A stretch of 17,763 nucleotides of DNA, from assembly GCA_029934695.1 (NCBI GenBank), contig JAOZLU010000081.1, positions 1 to 17,763 of the forward strand, read 5' to 3'. The translations under genes and the position numbers were made by a program. This stretch comes from Desulfobacterales bacterium (GTDB lineage Bacteria > Desulfobacterota > Desulfobacteria > Desulfobacterales > 4be13). The notes beneath the pieces are model-generated. The model had not been told where the DNA came from. It saw only the letters and a list, made by a program, of their open reading frames with translations, and searched no databases. Of the stretch, positions 6,241-14,500 are shown in pieces; positions within the stretch are counted from its first letter, which is position 1, and every line of letters starts with the position of its first letter.

Positions 6241-6798
6241 ATGAATAAAATGAAAAAGCTGAAAATATTTGGCCCGGGACAGATAGACATTGTAAATGAT
6301 TCTGCTGAACTGTCTGAAGAACTTGTAAGCAATTTTTATAAAATGTCTGCAAGCCAATGGCTTCACCTCAAATACGACATAAAAACCCTGACCCATCTTT
6401 GCAGTGACGAGATCGTTCATGGCCCTTTTGCCCAAGTCGTCCGTTATGAAGGCAAGCAGGAAGACAAACATCTCAGCTCTTCAACATACAATTTTTATAA
6501 AATATGTCTTCAGGATCATGCCATCCTTTCAAAATTGAAACAGTCTCCGGATATAAAACTTTTTCCTTTTGCGCTGTACATCATGACCCACGAACTCATT
6601 CATATTGTCAGATTTTGCAAGTTTCTTCAAAGCTTTGATGCTTCACCCCTTGAAAAAATGGCAGAAGAGATCCGTGTGCATGAAAATACACACGAAATTC
6701 TCAGCACAGTTCAGATTCCGGGAATGGGAAATGTTTTTAAATTTTATGATCAATGGGGCCTGCATGAGCAAAAAAAAAACTGCCGGCCAAATTCTTGA
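6241..6798 (+). CDS. Uncharacterised protein with two HExxH motifs
   Basis: A 185-residue soluble protein with no signal peptide. I do not recognise the family. Two zincin-type motifs are visible: HELIH at 117-121, in the hydrophobic context ALYIMTHELIHIVRF, and HENTH at 147-151. Glu142/Glu143 lie about 21 residues after the first motif, the spacing expected of a gluzincin third ligand. Metal binding and peptidase activity are therefore possible but unproven. The start at 6241 has AGG five bases upstream; Met at 6250 (giving MKKLKIFGPG) is an alternative. An earlier ATG at 6199 lies inside a palindrome and was rejected. The C-terminus is read through a run of ten A (6770-6779) and ends eight codons later in a different-looking tail. 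A FmdB-type gene follows after 106 bp on the same strand. Confidence 0.72.
   Translation: MNKMKKLKIFGPGQIDIVNDSAELSEELVSNFYKMSASQWLHLKYDIKTLTHLCSDEIVHGPFAQVVRYEGKQEDKHLSSSTYNFYKICLQDHAILSKLKQSPDIKLFPFALYIMTHELIHIVRFCKFLQSFDASPLEKMAEEIRVHENTHEILSTVQIPGMGNVFKFYDQWGLHEQKKNCRPNS
6770..6779 (+). other. A10 homopolymer at the end of the HExxH gene
   Basis: Ten consecutive A encode Lys-Lys plus parts of neighbouring codons. Loss of one A would shift reading into the frame of the downstream FmdB-type gene, which is open from here to 7177. The tract could be a slippage site or a sequencing error. Confidence 0.8.
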
Positions 6799-6904
6799 CA
6801 ACATAAAAACACTCCCTATATTAAATTTCAGTCTGAGCTGCCTGAAAGGGTTTGTCAGGGCTTTTTACCCTTTAACAAATATTTTTGAGGAGGTTTTTCC
6901 AAAG

Positions 6905-7177
6905 ATGCCTATCTATGAATATGAATGCGCCCAATGCGGCAAGATTGATGAAGTCATTCAGAAATTTTCTGATGAACCGCTCACGACATGCAGGAACTGT
7001 GAGGGAACGCTTCACAAGCTTATTTCCCAGAGCAGCTTCCACCTGAAGGGATCAGGGTGGTATGTGACAGACTACGCCAGCAAATCGAAGGACAGTTTCT
7101 CTTCGGCTGCTGATAAAAAGGAAAAGACGGCCTCTGACACAAAGGAAACAAAGAAGGCCGCTGACAAAACGCCTTAA
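6905..7177 (+). CDS. FmdB-family zinc-ribbon protein
   Basis: A 90-residue protein. The first 60 residues are the FmdB/CxxC-CxxC regulatory-protein domain: MPIYEYECAQCG, then CRNC, with cysteines 8, 11, 29 and 32 as the four zinc ligands, and the usual SSFHLKGSGWYVTDY block (43-57). The tail (61-90) is a low-complexity Lys/Ala/Asp/Ser-rich extension. The family is named from a putative regulator of formamidase genes in Methylophilus, but its members have no settled function. The start is supported by GAGGAGGT ten bases upstream and by the conserved MPIYEY opening. The same frame is open for a further 100 codons upstream, which shadows the HExxH gene and is not believed to be translated under normal conditions. 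The strong ribosome site argues for independent translation. Confidence 0.9.
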   Translation: MPIYEYECAQCGKIDEVIQKFSDEPLTTCRNCEGTLHKLISQSSFHLKGSGWYVTDYASKSKDSFSSAADKKEKTASDTKETKKAADKTP

Positions 7178-7455
7178 CTGTATGCGCCCGCAGGTCAGCA
7201 TTTCATCCGGACTTCAGGATGAACGATAAATGAAACGGGCACTTATATTGTTCCGTCAAAAGCACGGAATTTATAGGATATGATTAAAGATTCCGGCTTT
7301 TTTATATGAAACTGAAACAAGTTTCCGGCTTGTGGGGCTTTCATGTTTCGTTGTGGCTGACAGGCCATGTCTGTTCGTGGGAACAGATGCTGAAATATGA
7401 AAATTTCCTGCATGGATAATTTTTTTTTTAAACAAAAGATAAGGAGATTGTAACA
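7178..7455 (+). other. groES upstream region
   Basis: 278 bp without a gene. I see small hairpins: ttcatcc/ggatgaa (7202-7208 with 7217-7223), ttccgt/acggaa (7251-7256 with 7264-7269), gaaact/agtttc (7308-7325) and tctgttc/gaacaga (7370-7376 with 7381-7387, 4-nt loop). The word ttccggctt occurs twice (7291-7299, 7323-7331). No CIRCE operator (TTAGCACTC inverted repeat) and no clear RpoH-type promoter were found, so heat control of groESL here must use other signals. A T-tract lies at 7423-7430, ahead of the Shine-Dalgarno. Confidence 0.5.
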
Positions 7456-7743
7456 ATGAAACTCAGACCACTACAGGATCGGATTCTCGTCCAGCGTGTT
7501 GAAGAAGAAACAAAAACCAAGGGAGGGATCATCATCCCTGACACAGCCAAGGAAAAACCGGCAGAAGGAAAAATTGTCGCCGTTGGAAACGGCAAAACAG
7601 GGGATGACGGCAAAAGAATTCCTCTTGACCTCAAAGATGGTGACCGGATTCTGTTTGGAAAATACTCCGGAACCGAGGTGAAAGTTGAGGGTGAGGAATA
7701 TCTGATCATGCGTGAAGACGACGTTCTTGGAATAATCGAATAA
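7456..7743 (+). CDS. groES: Co-chaperonin GroES
   Basis: A 95-residue GroES of normal length. It begins KLRPLQDRILVQRVEEE, continues with the mobile loop that contacts GroEL (KTKGGIIIPDTAKEKP, about 21-36), then GKIVAVGNG, and ends with EYLIMREDDVLGIIE. The heptameric lid closes the GroEL folding chamber in the cytoplasm. AAGGAG lies nine bases before the ATG. groEL follows after 38 bp with its own ribosome site, and there is no terminator between them, so the two form the standard groESL operon. Confidence 0.98.
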   Translation: MKLRPLQDRILVQRVEEETKTKGGIIIPDTAKEKPAEGKIVAVGNGKTGDDGKRIPLDLKDGDRILFGKYSGTEVKVEGEEYLIMREDDVLGIIE

Positions 7744-7781
7744 TAAATTAACTTTCAATATAGACGGAGGACAGATAAAAA

Positions 7782-9440
7782 ATGGCGAAACAGATAAAAT
7801 ATGATATGAAAGCCCGTGAAGCCATGCTGAACGGAGTCAAAACACTTTCCGATGCGGTCGTTGTGACGCTTGGTCCCAGAGGAAGAAATGTTGTCATTGA
7901 CAAATCCTGGGGTTCTCCCACGGTCACCAAAGACGGCGTAACCGTGGCCAAAGAGATTGAGCTGGAAGACAAATTCGAGAATATGGGTGCTCAGATGGTG
8001 AAGGAAGTTGCCAGCAAGACCAGTGACATGGCCGGTGACGGCACAACCACAGCCACTGTGCTTGCCAGATCCATTTATGAGGAAGGCCAGAAACTGGTTG
8101 CGGCCGGCAACAATCCCATGTCCATCAAACGGGGCATTGACGCCGCTATTGAGGTTGCTGTCAAAGAACTTGGCGCAATTAGCAAACCCACCAAAGATCA
8201 GCGTGAGATCGCCCAGATCGGCACAATTTCTGCAAACAACGACGAAACCATCGGCAATATCATTGCGGAAGCCATGAACAAAGTGGGCAAAGAAGGCGTG
8301 ATCACTGTTGAAGAGGCCAAGAGCATGGAGACGACGCTTGAGGTCGTGGAAGGTATGCAGTTTGACCGCGGATATCTTTCTCCGTATTTTGTAACCGATC
8401 CGGAAAAAATGGTTGTGTCTCTGGAAGAACCGTATCTCCTTATCAACGAGAAAAAAATCAGCAACATGAAAGACCTTCTTCCCATCCTTGAGCAGATCGC
8501 AAAAATGGGCAAACCCCTTGTGATCATTGCAGAGGATGTGGACGGCGAAGCCCTTGCCACACTGGTTGTCAACAAACTGAGAGGCACGTTGCAGATTGCC
8601 GCAGTCAAGGCCCCGGGCTTTGGTGACAGAAGAAAAGCCATGCTGGAGGATATCTCAATTCTGGCCGGAGGTCAGGTGGTGTCCGAGGATCTGGGGCTCA
8701 AATTGGAAAACATGACGCTTGCTGATCTCGGCAAAGCCAAACGTGTGACCATTGATAAGGATAACACAACCATCGTGGACGGCGCAGGCGAACGCACCGC
8801 TCTGGAAGGCCGGGTAAAACAGATCCGTGCCCAGATTGACGATACGACCTCTGATTACGACCGTGAAAAACTTCAGGAGCGACTGGCCAAACTTATCGGC
8901 GGTGTGGCGGTGATCAATGTCGGTGCTGCAACCGAAACCGAAATGAAAGAGAAAAAGGCCCGTGTTGAAGATGCTCTGAACGCAACCCGTGCGGCTGTCG
9001 AAGAGGGCATCGTGCCTGGCGGCGGAGTGGCCCTGGTACGCTGTCTGTCTGCTTTGGAAAAGATAGAAGTTTCTTCCGAGCAGAAGCTGGGTGTGAAAGT
9101 TGTCATGCGCGCTATTGAGGAGCCGCTTCGTCAGATCGTCAACAATGCCGGTTTTGAAGGCTCAGTGGTGATTGACAAAGTCAAGGCTGGTGAGGGATCT
9201 TTTGGTTACAATGCCGAGACCAATGCTTATGAGGATCTGATTGAAGCAGGTGTCATTGATCCCACAAAGGTGGCCCGTTTTGCGCTTCAGAACGCAGGAA
9301 GCGTCGCCTCACTGATGCTGACCACCGAAGCCATGATTGCTGACAAGCCTGAAGAAAAACAGGATGCCATGCCTGCAGGCGGCGGCGGCGGAATGGGCGG
9401 CGGAATGGGTGGAATGGGCGGAATGGGCGGAATGATGTAA
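7782..9440 (+). CDS. groEL: Chaperonin GroEL
   Basis: A 552-residue Hsp60 of normal length. It shows the ATP site GDGTTTATVL (86-95, with catalytic Asp87), the VTLGPRGRNVVIDKSWGSPTVTKDG entry region (about 28-52), the apical substrate-binding segment, and the equatorial signature AAVEEGIVPGGG. It ends with the Gly-Gly-Met tail (nine Gly-rich steps up to GGMGGMM), which lines the folding cavity. GGAGG precedes the ATG by 11 bases. It is the second gene of groESL and is followed by a strong terminator. No sign of frameshift or duplication is present in the window. Confidence 0.99.
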   Translation: MAKQIKYDMKAREAMLNGVKTLSDAVVVTLGPRGRNVVIDKSWGSPTVTKDGVTVAKEIELEDKFENMGAQMVKEVASKTSDMAGDGTTTATVLARSIYEEGQKLVAAGNNPMSIKRGIDAAIEVAVKELGAISKPTKDQREIAQIGTISANNDETIGNIIAEAMNKVGKEGVITVEEAKSMETTLEVVEGMQFDRGYLSPYFVTDPEKMVVSLEEPYLLINEKKISNMKDLLPILEQIAKMGKPLVIIAEDVDGEALATLVVNKLRGTLQIAAVKAPGFGDRRKAMLEDISILAGGQVVSEDLGLKLENMTLADLGKAKRVTIDKDNTTIVDGAGERTALEGRVKQIRAQIDDTTSDYDREKLQERLAKLIGGVAVINVGAATETEMKEKKARVEDALNATRAAVEEGIVPGGGVALVRCLSALEKIEVSSEQKLGVKVVMRAIEEPLRQIVNNAGFEGSVVIDKVKAGEGSFGYNAETNAYEDLIEAGVIDPTKVARFALQNAGSVASLMLTTEAMIADKPEEKQDAMPAGGGGGMGGGMGGMGGMGGMM

Positions 9441-9496
9441 TTGTCAATTGAAAATTGAAGAACCCATGATTCAATTCTCATTCAGAAGTAACTGAT

Positions 9497-9537
9497 AAAA
9501 AAGCCCTTTTGCTTATTAGCATAAGGGCTTTTTTTTT
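9497..9537 (+). terminator. Intrinsic terminator of groESL
   Basis: aaaaaagccctt (9497-9508) pairs with aagggctttttt (9523-9534), 12 perfect pairs. The inner gct/agc (9511-9513 with 9518-9520) can extend the fold. Nine T follow the GGGC (9529-9537). Confidence 0.93.
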
Positions 9538-9549
9538 ATTATACGAACC

Positions 9550-9582
9550 AGACCTCCGAGGTTTTTAAAACCTCGGAGGTCT
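9550..9582. repeat. Near-perfect 33-nt palindrome
   Basis: agacctccgaggtttt (9550-9565) and aaaacctcggaggtct (9567-9582) are 16-bp perfect inverted arms around a single T. It lies between the groEL terminator and the LysM gene, 22 bp ahead of its start codon. There is no T-tail. The gguu-centre-aacc design recalls the palindrome at 1415-1439. It could be a dispersed REP-like unit, or a dyad acting as an operator of the LysM gene. Confidence 0.85.
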
Positions 9583-9604
9583 CACAAGGTCGAAAGGCAT
9601 TCAG

Positions 9605-10735
9605 ATGTATTACAGAAAAGATTTTCAGAGAAGTGTATGCATAATGGCAACGATGATATTTGTTTTTCCTTTCAGCCTTTGTGCTGAGGAAAACAAAGAA
9701 ACCGTCACCAGCACAGAATCTGTAAATGCTGCTGAAAAAGGCAGTGGAATCGTTGAAGATGAGACAGGCGTTTACTATATCGTTAAAAAAGGGGATACGC
9801 TCTGGAGTCTTTCCCAACAATTTCTTGACTCACCGTGGCAATGGCCCGGGCTGTGGGCGGAAAACAGTGATGTCCCCATCCTCAATCCCCATGACATCTA
9901 CCCGGGTCAGCGGATCCGTCTGGTCCCCCGAAAAACTCCCAGCAAAGCCGAACTGTCCGAACAATTCAGACTGACCGGGCAGGAGCCTGAATTTGACCAG
10001 TCTGCACAGGCCATGGTAAAACCCGAATTTTCTGAGCCTGTTCAAAAAAAAGAAGTGCCATATTTTGCCTATCCGTCAATTGACCGTGTCGGATTCCTCA
10101 TGAAAAAACCTGCGAAGTCAAGCGGTTCCATATTTAAGGCAAAAGATGACAAAGGGATGATCAGCAAGGGGGATCAGGTCTATATCAGGGAAGCAGGAAC
10201 AAATGCGCTCCTTGTGGGGAGGCATTATACGGTCTATAGGACCATGAAACCGACAGAAGATGAAAAGACGCTTATATCCATTGGTGTCCAGCATTTCCTG
10301 ACTGGCATTGTTGAAATTACCGAAAAAAAACCCCGCTTTGCCATTGGCAGAGTGATTCAGTCTTTCCGGGACATTGCGCTCAATGATCTGCTGATGCCAC
10401 GTATTCCCCGCTCTCCCAAAATCACCTTGGCGGAAAGTGTGAAAGGATTTGAGGGAAAAATTCTTGCCTCCGAAGATCATGCAGGTATCATCGGTGAACA
10501 CAGCGTCGTATTTATCAATAAGGGGGAAGACGACGGTGTCAGATCCGGCCAGCAGTACAGCATATATTATCAGGAAAAGGCAAAATTGGATCCCCAAAGT
10601 GAGGAGGAAATCCTCCTTCCCCCTGTTGACTTCGGCAAACTGATTGTTCTTCTCACACAAAAGACCACTTCAACGGTTCTGATTATTCAGTCTGACAAGG
10701 CCATTCATTCTGGAACGAAAATTCGGAGTCCATAG
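9605..10735 (+). CDS. Exported LysM-domain protein with two similar C-terminal modules
   Basis: A 376-residue envelope protein. An N-terminal signal peptide (about 1-27, hydrophobic core IMATMIFVFPFSLC, probable cleavage at SLCA/EEN) is followed by an acidic Thr/Ser spacer. A LysM domain lies at about 57-108: YYIVKKGDTLWSLSQQFL, WPGLWAEN, NPHDIYPGQRIRL. LysM binds peptidoglycan glycan chains in the periplasm. The rest (about 150-376) holds two related beta-rich modules, one centred on KGDQVYIREAGTNALLVGRHYTVYR and one on GEHSVVFINKGEDDGVRSGQQYSIYY; each starts with G-S/K-I and ends with a Gly-containing strand. AAAGG lies seven bases before the ATG. It follows groESL but is separated by a terminator, and converges with the DUF4124 gene. 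The exact role is unknown; wall anchoring or envelope-complex support is inferred. Confidence 0.87.
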   Translation: MYYRKDFQRSVCIMATMIFVFPFSLCAEENKETVTSTESVNAAEKGSGIVEDETGVYYIVKKGDTLWSLSQQFLDSPWQWPGLWAENSDVPILNPHDIYPGQRIRLVPRKTPSKAELSEQFRLTGQEPEFDQSAQAMVKPEFSEPVQKKEVPYFAYPSIDRVGFLMKKPAKSSGSIFKAKDDKGMISKGDQVYIREAGTNALLVGRHYTVYRTMKPTEDEKTLISIGVQHFLTGIVEITEKKPRFAIGRVIQSFRDIALNDLLMPRIPRSPKITLAESVKGFEGKILASEDHAGIIGEHSVVFINKGEDDGVRSGQQYSIYYQEKAKLDPQSEEEILLPPVDFGKLIVLLTQKTTSTVLIIQSDKAIHSGTKIRSP

Positions 10736-10796
10736 AGGGATGAATGGGGTAATGCTGAAAGTCAGCCGCAGGGCCAAGTAAAGGGGGATATCCGGC

Positions 10797-10820
10797 GGCC
10801 CGGATTTGGCAATCCGAGCC
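10797..10820. terminator. Hairpin between the convergent LysM and DUF4124 genes
   Basis: cggatt (10801-10806) pairs with aatccg (10811-10816) around tggc, extended after one mismatch by ggc/gcc (10797-10799 with 10818-10820). A second small stem agcag/ctgct (10825-10829 with 10837-10841) precedes a T-rich stretch at 10841-10858. It is a plausible but weak termination region. Confidence 0.4.
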
Positions 10821-10845
10821 GAACAGCAGGGGATGACTGCTTACT

Positions 10846-11388
10846 TTATTTATTTTTTGTCGAATTAAAGGTGTCAAGCTTTTCAGTATAAGCTTTCTGC
10901 TTTTCCTTGTACTCTGCAACTTTCTCCTTAAAGCGTAACATCTTTTCGTTTTGTGCTTTGATAGCGGCGGAAGTTGCAAGCCCCTTCTCCTTTTCTTTTA
11001 CAAGGGCCTGCTCATCTTGTCTTATCTTGGCATATTCTGCATCCAGGGCTGCTTTTTCCTTTTTCATACCCTTCAGGGAACTTTTTTTTTCTTCTTTCCG
11101 ATTTTTTTCCTCTTCTCTTTGGGCCGTCTCCCGGGCCTTCCTGTCTTCCAATAACTCATTGCGGGCTTTTTCAGCCCGCTGTTCCGGAGTGAGGAAATCA
11201 TCCGGTTCTTTGTAACTCTTGGGCTGCTGATCTTCCGGGACCTCGGCAAGATTGTCCGTAAAGCGGGTCACACCATTTTCATCCTTGTACCGGTAAAATT
11301 CGGCAGAGGCCAAAGATGGGAGCCATATACAGATAATCAGCAATAATCCGGCTCGCAGAAACATTGTAACATTCCTTCCTGGTGTCAT
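10846..11388 (-). CDS. Exported DUF4124-domain protein with coiled-coil tail
   Basis: A 180-residue protein. A signal peptide covers about 1-29 (hydrophobic core FLRAGLLLIICIWLPSL, cleavage at ASA/EFY). A DUF4124 domain follows directly: EFYRYKDENGVTRFTDNLAEVP (30-51), the usual YRYxDxxGxxxFTD pattern. Residues 68-180 are a highly charged Lys/Glu-rich helix, very likely a coiled coil. The family occurs in the periplasm of many Gram-negative bacteria with no assigned reaction. The start has AAGGAG seven bases upstream; Met at 11364 also has a GGAAGGA nearby and is an alternative that would trim eight residues. The gene lies 129 bp downstream of the PilY1-like gene on the same strand with only a hairpin between, so co-transcription is likely and a pilus-related role is possible. 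Confidence 0.85.
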   Translation of the reverse strand: MTPGRNVTMFLRAGLLLIICIWLPSLASAEFYRYKDENGVTRFTDNLAEVPEDQQPKSYKEPDDFLTPEQRAEKARNELLEDRKARETAQREEEKNRKEEKKSSLKGMKKEKAALDAEYAKIRQDEQALVKEKEKGLATSAAIKAQNEKMLRFKEKVAEYKEKQKAYTEKLDTFNSTKNK

Positions 11389-11408
11389 TCTGATTCTCCT
11401 TATTCCAG

Positions 11409-11461
11409 CGAAGGCGGGAATCCATATATTAACATTAAAAAATTATGGATTCCTGCTTTCG
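11409..11461. repeat. Hairpin between pilY1-like and DUF4124 genes
   Basis: cgaaggcgggaatccat (11409-11425) and atggattcctgctttcg (11445-11461) pair at all 17 positions, two of them as G-U in RNA, with a 19-nt AT-rich loop. It contains the GGCGGGAATCC word common in dispersed bacterial repeats. Without a U-tail it is more likely an mRNA processing or attenuation hairpin, or a dispersed repeat, than a full terminator. Confidence 0.7.
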
Positions 11462-11517
11462 TTTAAATGACATATTTCAAGCACTCTTTTCAAACACTCT
11501 TTTTTTCTGATTTATCC

Positions 11518-14500
11518 TTAATCCACAATCTCTTTCCAATAGGCCACGTTACTTGGCCTGTCCACTCTGGTTGGTGTCTCTTTATCCTCCTCATCATCAT
11601 CGTCGTCATCATCATCATCGTCATCATCATCGTCGCCAGTGCCGCCACCGCCACTCTCTGAGGAATTTTCTGATGATGTGTAGATACAATCATCATCTCC
11701 GCATTCTATTATCGTGGCAGGACTGCTGGGATCTACATCCTCTGGTGTTATGTTCTTTCCATTACATGCTGTCAGTATATGCAGACCGTAGGAAATCCCT
11801 CCTCCCGGGCTGCACGGATCGCCTTCATCAATTGAAGGAATGACTGAAGATGCTATGATTTTTCCGACTCTGACAATCACATCGTCAATTATCCTCTCTC
11901 CGGCGGGAAGGTCTATATACCAGCCAACATGCCTCCCGTCGCTGCTGGCTCCAAGTTCCGGCTTGAACCACTCAACCTCCTCAGCCTCAGCCTCATCAAG
12001 TTTTTGTTCCATCAGAAAGACATTGGACTCTCCTCCTGACTCCAAAGGCGCACCTTTTTCCGGGTTTGTGCTATTTCCTCTTTTTCCCAGATGTTTCCCA
12101 TCAGGATCAGTCCCGATAAACGACCATGCTTCTGCCCAGTCCCATACTGCATATATGCTTTGCTGAGATCTGTCTGAGGCATCAGTCAATGTCAGGAGTT
12201 TGCCGGTTCCGAAAGTAATAATATACCCTGGGGAAGTACAATGCTTCAGACCATTCGGTTCTGTGGTAATGGGCTGGTTATCCTTGGTTTTGAACAGTGG
12301 GTGGCCCCCATAAGCAACTCCCCAGTTCGCAGGATCAGGATCGGTAAGATCAAATTTCCACAGATTGCCCTGCAGATCTCCTGCATAAGCATAGTCAATC
12401 CTGCCACGAGTATCTGCGATCAGATCAGTCAGCAGGGGCGTGGAAAGACCGTTGCACTTGGTGTCATCACCTGCCACCACAATCGGCGCCCTTACCGGCT
12501 CGCCGGTTGCTGCATCAAGTATATAAAGAGCAGCCTTATTGCTTGAACTGTCATAGCCGTTGCCGAAAATTACGACCCATTGGTCATTGCTGTTGTCACC
12601 TGGAGATTCAGGATCGTAACCAATGTTGGAGTTGACGATATATGCCCTGCTGAAGCTGAACCCCATGTTTTCATCAGAAGAACACGGATAGCCCTTTATA
12701 TTCACAACATCATCTTCCAGCTTCATCATACATCCCTCTGTCTCGTTATAAGGAGATTTCGGGTATTCCCACTTCACATTGCCCGCACTGAAATCCATGG
12801 GAGTGGATATGTCAAGGCAGTAGTAGCCTTTTCCGCCTTTCCCCAGACCGCCGACCAGTAAAGTCTTGCCTGCTATTTCATCAGGTCCTGATGTGATCTT
12901 TTTGGCATAAGGTCCGATATCGACAAAATACTCGTGGCCGTACTCAGGGTTTGCCAGTCTTACGAGTTTGTCAAATATCAGGTTGGGAATATAGGCAAAA
13001 ACTTCGTTACCATTATCTGCATCAAAGGCATGAAGCATTCCGTCATTGGCACCTGTATATATGATATTGCCGGCATGGGCTGCTGTCTGTTTTCTGTGCA
13101 TGGGCCTTGCATGGATAATATCTCCCAATATGCCGGACTTGACGACAACCTTCCCTTCATCAACCCTGATTTCATCACGGGTCCTGAAAGAGGACGTGGG
13201 TTCATTGGTCCGGTCTCCCTTCACATAGTCCATTATCGCTTTGGCTCTGACATCGTCACTTCCGTCCCTGAGCAATCTTTTTTGTCTGTCGGTCAGTTTG
13301 TCAAAGTTTGTATCAGACTTGAAAAGGATGCCGTCTTCTGTTTCGTTATAGGTAAATACCTTTCTGCTTTCCCAATCCGTGGCAGCCAATTGTTCATTGG
13401 CGGACCAGCGGTAATCACTGAAACTGAAACTTCCTGTAGTCTCATCCAGCCTGTAAGCCTTCAGGTCTCCTTTCCAGGTAACTGTCTCATAGCTCGGCAT
13501 ATACAGGTCAGTGTCTGATTGCAGCACCGGCCCGCTAGCGGCACTCCCTGCGCTGACTCCCCCGAGGAGCTGTGCTTCAATGACTGATGCGAGTTTTTTC
13601 AATGCCTCTTCCAATTCTTCGGGGCTTGACGCATTCATGTACTCGCCTCTTCCGTTCACGGCCGCATGAAACAGGTCATCAACTTTTTTCGGTTTAGTAT
13701 CAGGACAGTCCCAACTGCTGGGACAGCAACCTGGGGAACAGTTCAACTGGCAATTTTCATAAACACTCGGGGCTATCTCACCTTTGACACCAAACCCCAC
13801 TGTATAAGTGTTCATGTGCTGGTGCATGGAAGACCCTTCACTCTCATCATAATGCTTTTTCGATACAAGGTTTGGCAGGTCATCTGCCAGGTCCTTATCA
13901 TAATAGTATTGGGCAACGTCTGCCAGTGTGTCAGAGCAGCCGTCGCCGTCTTTATCTCCGACACCGGGGCTGGCTTTATTCCAATATCCGTCAGTCATGA
14001 GAATGGCAAAGCTCTTCTGACATGATCCTCCATCTGCTTCACTGAGATAGGGGGACGACGTGTCTATTTTGCTGGAACTGCCTTTGTCAAAATATTTTCC
14101 GACCTCCTGCAGACTCTTCCTCAAAGGCGTTCCGCTTGTGGGTTCGATATCGTACAAGGCTTGTATGAGTTCACTTTTATTTGCGTTGCTGTCCATGGAG
14201 AGTACCGGCTTGATCGGATCAACTGAGTAGTTCGGATCAGAAGTGTCAAGAACGTGAATTGTGATGAATCCGACATTGATCCCCTCATTCATATCTCTGA
14301 TGACTTTGGCCACTGCCCCCTTGGATACAGACTCACGCCTCCTGTAGAAGGTGAACCAGTTGGCAAAGTTCTGGCGTGCAGCACTCGCATCTGTCACTTT
14401 GACATCATCAGGAACCTGATCTGCTGTCTTTTCCGGCAACGATTTTACCTCGGCAGCATGCGCCGCTGATGCCGTGGCATCATGGCAGTCTGCCCTTTCA

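Noticed and set aside
6064..6471. Minus-strand frame of 135 codons
   Set aside because: Runs through the 6132-6206 palindrome and antisense to the HExxH gene; resembles nothing known.
7178..7455. CIRCE operator or RpoH promoter for groESL
   Set aside because: TTAGCACTC-N9-GAGTGCTAA is absent, and no CTTGAAA/CCCCAT pair at proper spacing was seen.
10118..10660. Minus-strand frame of 180 codons opposite the LysM gene
   Set aside because: Shadow frame with no recognisable motif.
12934..13518. Plus-strand frame of 194 codons
   Set aside because: Opposite the PilY1 propeller and vWA region; no ribosome site or recognisable domain.
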